DNA of 16,545 nucleotides, from the NCBI GenBank assembly GCA_045542075.1, contig JAZQKI010000007.1, positions 1 to 16,545 on the forward strand. Direction: 5' to 3'. Below, one piece after another: positions 1 through 6,413 of the stretch. Position 1 is the first letter of the stretch; each line of letters begins with the position of its first letter. The notes beneath the pieces were generated by a model. It was not told the origin of the DNA. It saw only the letters and a list, made by a program, of their open reading frames with translations, and made no database searches. This stretch comes from SVTX01 sp045542075 (lineage in GTDB: Bacteria; Bacillota; Clostridia; Oscillospirales; CAG-272). The translations under genes and the position numbers were made by a program.

Positions 1-155
1 ACTGATATACATAAAACGCCTGCGTTTTATGTAAGGGTTCAAATCCGATGCCAGTTGAACCGATACAACTCGCCGCAGACGAGTTAAGGGTTCAAATCCG
101 ATGCCACTTAAACCGATACAACTTGCCCTTGGACAAGTTAAGGGTTCAAATCCGT
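1..155. repeat. Tandem array of 53-54 bp hairpin units with a tRNA T-arm-like motif (right end of array)
   Basis: Three copies of GGGTTCAAATCCG start at 35, 88 and 142, so the period is 53-54 bp; the first two continue as GATGCCA. Before each copy lies an inverted repeat: 9-19 with 22-32, 67-72 with 80-85, and 120-125 with 134-139. The arm sequences differ but stay complementary, for example a C-G pair in unit 2 becomes T-A in unit 3. A GATA element precedes each hairpin. GGTTCAAATCC resembles the T-arm of a tRNA, but the stem beyond two pairs is broken and no full cloverleaf can be folded, so I do not call a tRNA. The array is cut by the left edge of the window. Its function is not recognised. 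Confidence 0.8.
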
Positions 156-165
156 CTAAACGGAC

Positions 166-194
166 TTGACGCAACGTCACTTTTACGCTATAAT
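166..194 (+). promoter_or_regulatory. Sigma-70-type promoter for the FGGY kinase gene
   Basis: A -35 box TTGACG (166-171) and a perfect -10 box TATAAT (189-194) are separated by 17 bp. Transcription should start near 201, leaving a very short leader that is almost only the ribosome site. The promoter begins about 11 bp after the last repeat unit. Confidence 0.85.
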
Positions 195-202
195 AAAATC
201 AG

Positions 203-213
203 AAAGGCGGTGG
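203..213 (+). promoter_or_regulatory. Ribosome binding site AAAGGCGGTGG of the kinase gene
   Basis: AAAGGCGGTGG differs at one base from AAAGGAGGTGG, the perfect complement of the usual 16S 3' end. It sits 4 nt before ATG 218 and fixes that start. The 19-nt block at 196-214 recurs exactly at 14237-14255 before the lipoprotein gene. Confidence 0.75.
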
Positions 214-217
214 AGAT

Positions 218-1762
218 ATGAAGAGATTTTTAGGAATAGAGCTTGGCTCGACGCGAATAAAGGCTGTTCTCATAGACGAGAGCGCCACTGTGATAGCACA
301 GGGGTCGCACGAGTGGGAAAATATACTCGTAAACGGACTTTGGTCGTACTCTCTTGAGGACGTTGAAAAGGGATTACAGGCAAGCTATGCAGATCTTGCG
401 GCGGATTATCAGAAAAAATTCGGCGAGACCTTGACCGAGGTGTCCGCAATAGGCATCTCGGGAATGATGCACGGTTATCTCGCATTTGATGAGAACGACA
501 AGCTTCTCGTTCCGTTCAGAACCTGGAGAAATACCAACGCCGAGCGGGCGGCGGATGAGCTGACAGAGCTGTTTGAATTCAACGTTCCTATGCGCTGGAG
601 CGTGTCTCAATATTATCAATCAGTGCTGGACTGTGAGCCTCACGTAAACAGAGTTACCTCCCTGAATACACTTGCGGGCTACGTCCACTATAAGCTGACA
701 GGGAAAAGGGTGCTTGGCATAGGCGACGCTTCGGGAATGTTTCCGATAAGAGGCAGAAGCTACGACCGCACAATGCTTGTAAAATTCAACGCTCTTTTAT
801 CAAACAAAGGAATAAATGCCGACCTTGAGTCCCTTTTGCCTACAGTGCTTTGCGCGGGCGAGGACGCAGGTGTCCTTACAAAAGAGGGCGCGAGGTGGCT
901 TGATCCTACGGGAACGCTTAAGGAGGGTTGTATCCTGTGTCCTCCCGAGGGAGATGCGGGAACGGGTATGGTCGCGACCAACAGCATAACCCCGAGGACT
1001 GCAAACGTATCCGCGGGAACGTCGGCGTTTTTGATGGCAGTGCTCGAAAAGCCTCTTGAATCCTACTACAAGGAAATAGACGTGGTAACTACACCTCACG
1101 GTGCGCCTGTGGCAATGGTACACGTTAATAACTTCGCCTCGGAGATGACGGTCTGGACGAATCTTTTTGAGGAGGTCATAGCTATCGGCGGAGGAAGGAT
1201 AAGCCGCGGAGAGCTTTTTGATTCGCTCTATACAAGCTCCCTTAAGGCTGACTCCGACTGTGGCGGTCTTGTGGGCTACAATTTCCTTGCGGGCGAACCT
1301 ATCGCGGGCGTGTCAAGTGGGGTGCCTATGATAGTAAGAATGCAGGGAGGAAGGCTGACACTGCCCAACTTTATGAAGATGCAGATATATTCCGCTCTCG
1401 GCTCGTTGGCTATTGGATGCGAGATATTGCAGAGAGAAAACGTGGAGATCGACAGTGTTTACGGTCACGGCGGATTTTTCAAAACTCCCGTGGTTGGACA
1501 GAGTGCAATGTCCGCGGCTATAAAAGCTCCCGTTACCGTTATGAAGAACGCTGGTGAGGGAGGCGCGTGGGGAATCGCTCTGCTTGCTTTGTTTGCGTAC
1601 TGCGGCAGCGGGGACCTTGAAAAATTCCTTGGCGATGTTTTTGAGTCCGCTGAAAAGACAACTGTATCGGCGGGTGAGGATGAAATCAGATCCTTTAATG
1701 AGTTTATGGATAAATACAAAAAAGGACTTTCGGCAGAGCGTTTTGCGGCAGAGGTGTTCTGA
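218..1762 (+). CDS. FGGY-family carbohydrate kinase (xylulokinase-like)
   Basis: A 514-residue cytoplasmic sugar kinase, expected to transfer the gamma phosphate of ATP to a pentose, hexose or polyol. The first FGGY domain starts with the phosphate loop GIELGSTRIKAVLID (residues 6-20), followed by a sugar-contact motif ISGMMHG (about 84-90) and a W-N-T segment like the family's lRxWxDtR. The second domain carries EGDAGTGM, with D246 the likely catalytic base, then VSAGTSAF. Length is normal for the family (about 480-550). It is monocistronic: its own promoter lies at 166-194 and a hairpin follows the stop. Without an isomerase, epimerase or sugar transporter nearby the substrate cannot be named; xylulose, ribulose, fuculose or rhamnulose kinases all share these motifs. 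Start ATG 218 is supported by the ribosome site at 203-213. Confidence 0.85.
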   Translation: MKRFLGIELGSTRIKAVLIDESATVIAQGSHEWENILVNGLWSYSLEDVEKGLQASYADLAADYQKKFGETLTEVSAIGISGMMHGYLAFDENDKLLVPFRTWRNTNAERAADELTELFEFNVPMRWSVSQYYQSVLDCEPHVNRVTSLNTLAGYVHYKLTGKRVLGIGDASGMFPIRGRSYDRTMLVKFNALLSNKGINADLESLLPTVLCAGEDAGVLTKEGARWLDPTGTLKEGCILCPPEGDAGTGMVATNSITPRTANVSAGTSAFLMAVLEKPLESYYKEIDVVTTPHGAPVAMVHVNNFASEMTVWTNLFEEVIAIGGGRISRGELFDSLYTSSLKADSDCGGLVGYNFLAGEPIAGVSSGVPMIVRMQGGRLTLPNFMKMQIYSALGSLAIGCEILQRENVEIDSVYGHGGFFKTPVVGQSAMSAAIKAPVTVMKNAGEGGAWGIALLALFAYCGSGDLEKFLGDVFESAEKTTVSAGEDEIRSFNEFMDKYKKGLSAERFAAEVF

Positions 1763-1801
1763 CAGCCGTTGCAACAAAAATCCGGATAACATGATAAATC
1801 A

Positions 1802-1837
1802 AACAGGCTCCGTTCCTGCATGAGAACGGAGTCTGTT
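1802..1837 (+). terminator. Hairpin terminator after the kinase gene
   Basis: A 14-bp stem (1802-1815 with 1824-1837, one G-T pair) has an 8-nt loop. The 3' flank ATATTAT is U-containing but not a clean U-tract, so efficiency may be moderate. Confidence 0.65.
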
Positions 1838-1838
1838 A

Positions 1839-1878
1839 TATTATGCAACAAAATGCATAATATACGAATAATTATGCA
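1839..1878. repeat. AT-rich inverted repeat with a third TTATGCA copy
   Basis: TATTATGCA (1839-1847) and TGCATAATA (1854-1862) form a perfect 9-bp inverted repeat with a 6-nt spacer, directly behind the kinase terminator. A third TTATGCA lies at 1872-1878. It could be a second hairpin or a protein-binding site; no regulator is encoded next to it. Confidence 0.5.
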
Positions 1879-2361
1879 AAATTTAACATATTTGCCGTCT
1901 TGCTCATAAAATGATAAAAATATTTCGCGCTGTATTTGTTGTCGTCGGGATATACTTATATATAAGGAAGAAAACTTTTCCCGAGCAAAAAAACGGATTC
2001 ATTCACGGCAAAACAAAATGGATACCTGTTGGATTGAAATTAAGCACAAAAGCAAAATACGACGTAACGGTACGCATTATTAAAATGAAGGAATTGTCTC
2101 TCTGCGTTGCATTATTCGGAGTCGCTGTCGGCGTCTGCGGTGGAAAAAGGGAATTGCACCGCATGATTGGTAATGCTTTGCGTTGTGTTTGACAGGAAAG
2201 CTCGCGGTCGTATATGAGCGAAGCTGTGCAAAAATGCAAGTTTGCCAATCCAAATTTTCAAAAAAATGAAAATTTGTGTTAAAAATTGTTCAAAAGTCCT
2301 GAGAAAAATAAAAATTTAATAATTTTTTGCATAAAACTTTCATTTTTCCTCAATAAAGTGG
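1879..2361. other. Intergenic region without a convincing gene
   Basis: About 480 bp, AT-rich at both ends. A 93-codon open frame at 1911-2192 has no ribosome site, no recognisable domain and an unnatural composition, so I do not call it. A perfect 10-bp inverted repeat lies at 2251-2260/2267-2276 around six A residues, without a U-tract on the + strand. TTGACA at 2189-2194 with a poor TATATG 16 bp on is at best a weak promoter. The remainder may be upstream control DNA for the transporter operon. Confidence 0.5.
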
Positions 2362-2390
2362 TTGACAAATGAGGGTTTGTATGATAAAAT
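2362..2390 (+). promoter_or_regulatory. Strong extended -10 promoter of the peptide transporter operon
   Basis: Consensus -35 TTGACA (2362-2367), a 17-bp spacer and an extended -10 TGATAAAAT (2382-2390). It is the best promoter in the window and fits the codon-optimised gene it drives. The start should fall near 2397, giving a leader of about 128 nt. Confidence 0.9.
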
Positions 2391-2421
2391 AGTTTCATTC
2401 ATATATTTCCATGGTATTTTG

Positions 2422-2471
2422 TTTTATGTTGAATGCGATTTTGTCGAGGGAAAATCACATTCAATGTAAAA
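2422..2471 (+). promoter_or_regulatory. 21-bp hairpin in the 5' leader of the transporter operon
   Basis: Bases 2422-2442 pair with 2451-2471 in a 21-position stem with one C-A mismatch (2436/2457), two adjacent G-T pairs and an 8-nt loop GTCGAGGG. No U-run follows, so it is not an ordinary terminator; the ribosome site lies about 40 nt downstream and remains free. It may stabilise the mRNA, or as DNA serve as an operator palindrome. It matches no riboswitch I recognise. Confidence 0.7.
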
Positions 2472-2524
2472 GAAATCCTATGGGTAATGAAACAACAAAC
2501 AATTCATAATGGAGGACACATATT

Positions 2525-5077
2525 ATGAACAAGAACATCAAATCAATGCTTGTGATGGCTTTGTGTTTGGTAATGATAGCTATGATGGTAGTCAGCTGTG
2601 GTCCTAAGCCCCAGCCTGAACCTCCCGTACAGCAGGCTACATTCAAGAAGGCTGAATACAACACCACAACATCCGTAATGCCCAGTAACTGGAATGAGCT
2701 GACATACGTTGACAACAACGATACTCAGATCATGAGCTACATCGGTTCCGCATTCTTCGAGTACGACTACAAGTTCGAAGGCGACAAGAAGTACAACGAA
2801 GACGGCTCCATCAACAAGGACGGCATCGTTCCCGGTGCTTACACAACCAACTACTCCGCAGCAACAAAGCTCGAGGACGTTACCTCGACAGTTGATGCTA
2901 AGTGGGGCTACTCCACTGCTCAGAAGGCAGAGGGCGGCTATGCTTGGAAGATCACATTCCGTGACGACCTTAAGTGGGACGACGGTACTGCTATTACAGC
3001 AGCTGACTTCGAGTACACCATGAAGCAGGTACTTGATCCTACATTCATGAACTACCGTGCTAACACCTACTACGATACTCTTATGATCAAGAACGCTAAG
3101 GGTTACTTCTTCCAGAATCAGGAAGGTACCTACGAGCCCGTTGCAAACGGCGGTTATGAGAGCATCGCAGCAGCTCTTGAAGCAGGCGAGAAGGTATACA
3201 TTGACTCTCAGTTCTTCTGGGGAACCAATGCTTCTTACTTAGATGAAAACGGCAATTCTTGTCCTCAGTGGCTCGCAATTGACGACGAGACTGTTTACAC
3301 AGGTGAGTATGAAGGTCAGCCCGACCCCGTTTCCGGTGCATACCTTTGGGCTAACTATGCCAAATACATCGAGGTAGGCGCTCCTTACGCACAGTACGGT
3401 GCTATCTACGTTGTAAACGAGATCCGTGACGTTAAGTGGGAAGACGTTGGTATCTACACCGTTGAGGGTGAGAACGCAATCGTTATCTGCCTTGACAAGG
3501 CATACTCCTTCCTCAGAGACGACGGAACTCTCTCCGTTTGGGCTCCTTACTACCTCTCCAGCCTCCCCCTCGTACACAAGGCAAAGTATGAGGCTGCAAA
3601 GATTCCTCCCGCAGAGGGCGCAACTCTTTGGACCTCTAAGTACAACTCCTCTCTCGAGACAACAGCAAGCTGGGGTCCCTACAAGCTCGTAGAGTTTGAG
3701 ACAGGCTCTCACTACAGACTCGAAAAGAACGACAACTGGTACGGTTGGGGTATGGAAGAGTACAAGAACCAGTACAACATTACCGCAATCAACTGCCGTG
3801 CAGTTGAGGAATTCTCTCCCAAGTGGCTCGGATTCCTTAACGGTACGTACGACGACGCATCCCTCCAGACAGAAAACGTAGGCGAGTACATTGACTCCAA
3901 GTACGTTTACTATACCTCTACCTCCACAGGTACGTTCGGTATGCAGCTTTACTCTAACCTCCCCGTACTTAAGGAGAGCGCAAACAACAACGGTATCCTT
4001 GCTATTCAGGAATTCAGACACGCATTCAACCTCGCTCTTAACAGAAGTGACATAGTTGAAAAGATCTGGCCCGGTAGCGCAGTTCCTTGCTTCGGTCTTC
4101 TTAACGTTGCATACTACTATGATATTGAAAACGCTCCTGACCTTCCCGACGGTGGTCAGTACCGTAACACAACCAAGGCTAAGGAGGGTATCCTCCGCGC
4201 TTACGGCTTCACTCAGAATGCTGACGGCACTTGGACAGATAAGAACGTTTCCACTGACGACGCTTACGAGCAGCTCACAGGTTACAACCCCACAGCTGCA
4301 AAGGAAAAGATGAAGGAAGCTATTGCTATCCTCCTCGCAGATCCCGAGAAGTATGGCTATGATTCCTCTAAGCCCATCACTCTCGTATACGGTTCTTCCT
4401 CTGATACAGATAAGCAGAGATTCAGAGCTGAATACCTCCAGGGTGTTCTCGACGAGCTTACCAAGGGCACAGAGCTTGAGGGTAAGATCGACGTTGTATT
4501 CGACGCATCCGCTGGTGACCAGTGGGCAGAAGCATTCCGTACAGGTCAGACTCAGATCGGTTTCGGTTACGGCTTCTCTGGTAACGCATTCAACCCCTTC
4601 GATATCGTAGGCGCATTCGTTAACCCCGATGACGATCTTAACTACCACATGTACTGGGATACATCCGCAATCAACATGACTCTCACAATGCCTGAGGGCG
4701 ACTATGAGGGCGCAGGTCAGACAATCACAATGAGCGTTCAGAACTGGTTCTTCTGCCTCAACGGTCTCGCAGAGAGCGAAAATCAGGCTAAGAAGTACAA
4801 CTGGGGTGAAGGCTTTGCTCCTGTAGAAGCAAGACTTACCATCCTCTCCGCTCTTGAAGAGCTCACCATTAAGGAGAGCCGTTCCGTTATGCTTATCGCT
4901 GACGGTGGTGGATCCTTCCTTGGTGCTAAGTTCTCTTACTTCTCTGACGTTGAGCACACATTCATGGGCTTCGGCGGTATCAGATACATGGAAGTTAACT
5001 ACACAGACGCTGAGTGGGCAGATTACGTTAAGGCTAACAACGGTGACCTCTCCAGCGAGTACAAGAAGTCCGAATAA
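2525..5077 (+). CDS. Oligopeptide ABC transporter substrate-binding lipoprotein (SBP family 5)
   Basis: An 850-residue extracellular solute receptor. Residues 1-24 are a lipoprotein signal peptide with lipobox VVSC; C25 would be lipidated and tethered to the membrane, followed by a Pro-rich linker. Family-5 hallmarks are WKITFRDDLKWDDGT (about 141-155, like the family's FtLRdgvkFsDGt), TAADFEYTMKQVLDP just after, WGPYKLVEFETG (from W383), and FRHAFNLALNRSDIVEKI (about 497-515). Typical members have 520-660 residues; extra sequence seems to lie around 170-310 and in the C-terminal half. Nearly every lysine is AAG and glycines are mostly GGT/GGC, a bias typical of very highly expressed genes and stronger than in its neighbours. 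GGAGG precedes ATG 2525. The ligand, probably a peptide, cannot be read from the sequence. Confidence 0.92.
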   Translation: MNKNIKSMLVMALCLVMIAMMVVSCGPKPQPEPPVQQATFKKAEYNTTTSVMPSNWNELTYVDNNDTQIMSYIGSAFFEYDYKFEGDKKYNEDGSINKDGIVPGAYTTNYSAATKLEDVTSTVDAKWGYSTAQKAEGGYAWKITFRDDLKWDDGTAITAADFEYTMKQVLDPTFMNYRANTYYDTLMIKNAKGYFFQNQEGTYEPVANGGYESIAAALEAGEKVYIDSQFFWGTNASYLDENGNSCPQWLAIDDETVYTGEYEGQPDPVSGAYLWANYAKYIEVGAPYAQYGAIYVVNEIRDVKWEDVGIYTVEGENAIVICLDKAYSFLRDDGTLSVWAPYYLSSLPLVHKAKYEAAKIPPAEGATLWTSKYNSSLETTASWGPYKLVEFETGSHYRLEKNDNWYGWGMEEYKNQYNITAINCRAVEEFSPKWLGFLNGTYDDASLQTENVGEYIDSKYVYYTSTSTGTFGMQLYSNLPVLKESANNNGILAIQEFRHAFNLALNRSDIVEKIWPGSAVPCFGLLNVAYYYDIENAPDLPDGGQYRNTTKAKEGILRAYGFTQNADGTWTDKNVSTDDAYEQLTGYNPTAAKEKMKEAIAILLADPEKYGYDSSKPITLVYGSSSDTDKQRFRAEYLQGVLDELTKGTELEGKIDVVFDASAGDQWAEAFRTGQTQIGFGYGFSGNAFNPFDIVGAFVNPDDDLNYHMYWDTSAINMTLTMPEGDYEGAGQTITMSVQNWFFCLNGLAESENQAKKYNWGEGFAPVEARLTILSALEELTIKESRSVMLIADGGGSFLGAKFSYFSDVEHTFMGFGGIRYMEVNYTDAEWADYVKANNGDLSSEYKKSE

Positions 5078-5114
5078 TCATCAGAATAACTGATTATTTA
5101 GATATTCAATAATT

Positions 5115-5161
5115 AATGCAAACGGCGGTGAGCCAAGGCGCTCACCGCTGATTTGCGCATT
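5115..5161 (+). promoter_or_regulatory. GC-rich intercistronic hairpin after the binding-protein gene
   Basis: A perfect 9-bp stem GCGGTGAGC (5125-5133) with GCTCACCGC (5140-5148) and a 6-nt loop, extendable with outer AATGC/GCATT pairing. The following ATTTGCGCATTTATA is only moderately U-rich. In binding-protein operons a hairpin here commonly causes partial termination or protects the upstream message, so that receptor outnumbers permease; that role is inferred. Confidence 0.65.
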
Positions 5162-5210
5162 TATAAGAGATATATACTCTATAAAAATATAATAAAAATC
5201 GCAAAAAAGA

Positions 5211-5239
5211 CTGAAAAACGGTAATGCTATTGATATAAT
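5211..5239 (+). promoter_or_regulatory. Probable internal promoter for the permease/ATPase genes
   Basis: A perfect extended -10 TGATATAAT (5231-5239) lies 17 bp after CTGAAA (5211-5216), a four-of-six match to TTGACA. The -10 is embedded in a 7-bp inverted repeat (5225-5231/5237-5243). It would give a leader of about 155 nt. Confidence 0.5.
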
Positions 5240-5306
5240 AGCAAGTTATTTGAGAGACTATTTCGAATCTATCAACAGTAAGTTGAAAAATTAAAGTGTT
5301 TTTTTA

Positions 5307-5359
5307 GCACGCAGAGCAGTGCGTGCAGGATGCTTTGGACCACCGAGCCCTTGGGGCTC
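5307..5359 (+). promoter_or_regulatory. Two-hairpin structured leader before the permease B gene
   Basis: GCACGC/GCGTGC (5307-5312/5321-5326) and GAGCCC/GGGCTC (5345-5350/5354-5359) are two perfect 6-bp hairpins just after a T-run (5299-5305) and about 40 nt before the start codon. No known riboswitch consensus is recognised. They could be an attenuator, an RNA processing site or a protein-binding leader. Confidence 0.45.
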
Positions 5360-5400
5360 AGCTATAAATTGGAAAACAACAAAACAGAGGAGAAAAACCT

Positions 5401-6411
5401 ATGTATATGTTTAAATATGTGGCCAAGCGCTTGGGGTTGATGATATTTACATTCCTCATCATTTTTACGATGTGTTTTGTACTCATCAAGCTCCTTCCTA
5501 TCCCCACAAACGTTCTCCCCGGTCAGGACGCTGACGTCGTTATGGCAACTCTCGAGGGCAGAGGTTGGATCACCAACGTCCGCGAGGGAGAAAACGGAAC
5601 GTTTGAATATGATAGAGTTCCGATACTTATTCAGTATGGAAATTATATCAAGAGGATAGTAAAAGACGGCGACTTTGGTATCGCAACAACTCTTCCGGGA
5701 TACGCGGGCAAGGACATTTGGAAGGAAGTGTTCATCCCGAAGCTTCCCCCTACAATCTTAATCAATATTTACTCAACCCTGATCGGTGTTCCGATCGGTC
5801 TCGGCTTGGGTATTTTGGCTGCGCTTAAGAAGAACAAGTGGCAGGACCAGGTTATCAACGTATTTATAATTTTGTTGATATCGCTACCGTCCATAGTATT
5901 GGCGCTATTGATCCAGTACGTGTTCTGCTTCAGACTGCAGCTATTCCCACTGATGATGTCGGAAAGCAACGATTATTTCACCTGGCCGGTATTCAAGTCA
6001 ATGCTTCCCGCCGTGTTTGCGCTTTGTCTTGGCTCTATTGCGGGATACGCGCGTTATACCCGTGCGGAGCTTTCCGAGGTTCTGACAGGCGAGTTTATGC
6101 TTTTGGCGAGAACGAAGGGTCTGACCAAGCGTCAGGCTATATTCCGTCACGCTATGCGTAACTCCATGGTTGTAATATTCCCCTCGATCCTCAGTGAATT
6201 TATCGCGGTCCTTTCGGGCTCGCTGATCGTTGAGAAGCTGTTCGGAGTAAACGGTGTGGGCGGACTTTACCTGCTCGCTATCACCAACCAGGACTACGAC
6301 GCGTTTATGCTTTTGTCGGGCTTCTATACCTTGATCAGCTTGGCTGCGGGAATAGTTATTGACATAAGCTACGGAATCATAGATCCGAGAATAAGAATGG
6401 GGGCGAAGTAA
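5401..6411 (+). CDS. oppB: Oligopeptide ABC transporter permease, OppB/DppB type
   Basis: A 336-residue integral membrane protein of the binding-protein-dependent permease family, forming half of the translocation channel. The N-terminal helix is about residues 13-32, followed by an outer loop (about 33-115) and then the five-helix permease core. The EAA loop that contacts an ATPase is visible as ARTKGLTKRQAIFRHAMRNS (from A236), and the chain ends in the family's typical IDPRIRMG. Length is ordinary (about 310-340), unlike the other transporter subunits here. GAGGAG lies 8-13 nt before ATG 5401. Only 2 nt separate its stop from the next start, so the two permease genes are co-transcribed and probably translationally coupled. 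Confidence 0.93.
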   Translation: MYMFKYVAKRLGLMIFTFLIIFTMCFVLIKLLPIPTNVLPGQDADVVMATLEGRGWITNVREGENGTFEYDRVPILIQYGNYIKRIVKDGDFGIATTLPGYAGKDIWKEVFIPKLPPTILINIYSTLIGVPIGLGLGILAALKKNKWQDQVINVFIILLISLPSIVLALLIQYVFCFRLQLFPLMMSESNDYFTWPVFKSMLPAVFALCLGSIAGYARYTRAELSEVLTGEFMLLARTKGLTKRQAIFRHAMRNSMVVIFPSILSEFIAVLSGSLIVEKLFGVNGVGGLYLLAITNQDYDAFMLLSGFYTLISLAAGIVIDISYGIIDPRIRMGAK

Positions 6412-6413
6412 GT

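Noticed and set aside
1..155. tRNA gene or tRNA fragments
   Set aside because: The T-loop-like GGTTCAAATCC is present three times, but the T-stem is not paired beyond two bases and no acceptor, D or anticodon arms can be assembled.
1..155. CRISPR array
   Set aside because: The period is regular, but the variable part is a self-complementary hairpin rather than a unique spacer, only three units are seen and no cas gene is present.
1911..2192. 93-codon + strand frame in the intergenic region
   Set aside because: No ribosome site, no promoter, no domain similarity and patchy composition; the overlapping minus frame 2003-2248 is equally unconvincing.
2189..2216. Additional promoter TTGACA-16-TATATG upstream of the transporter operon
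   Set aside because: The -10 matches only four of six positions, and the promoter at 2362-2390 is far better and closer to the gene.
3239..4957. 572-codon open frame on the minus strand, antisense to the binding-protein gene
   Set aside because: It lies wholly inside a clear SBP family-5 gene, has no recognisable domain and no ribosome site. It stays open because the strong codon bias of the sense gene leaves few antisense stop codons.
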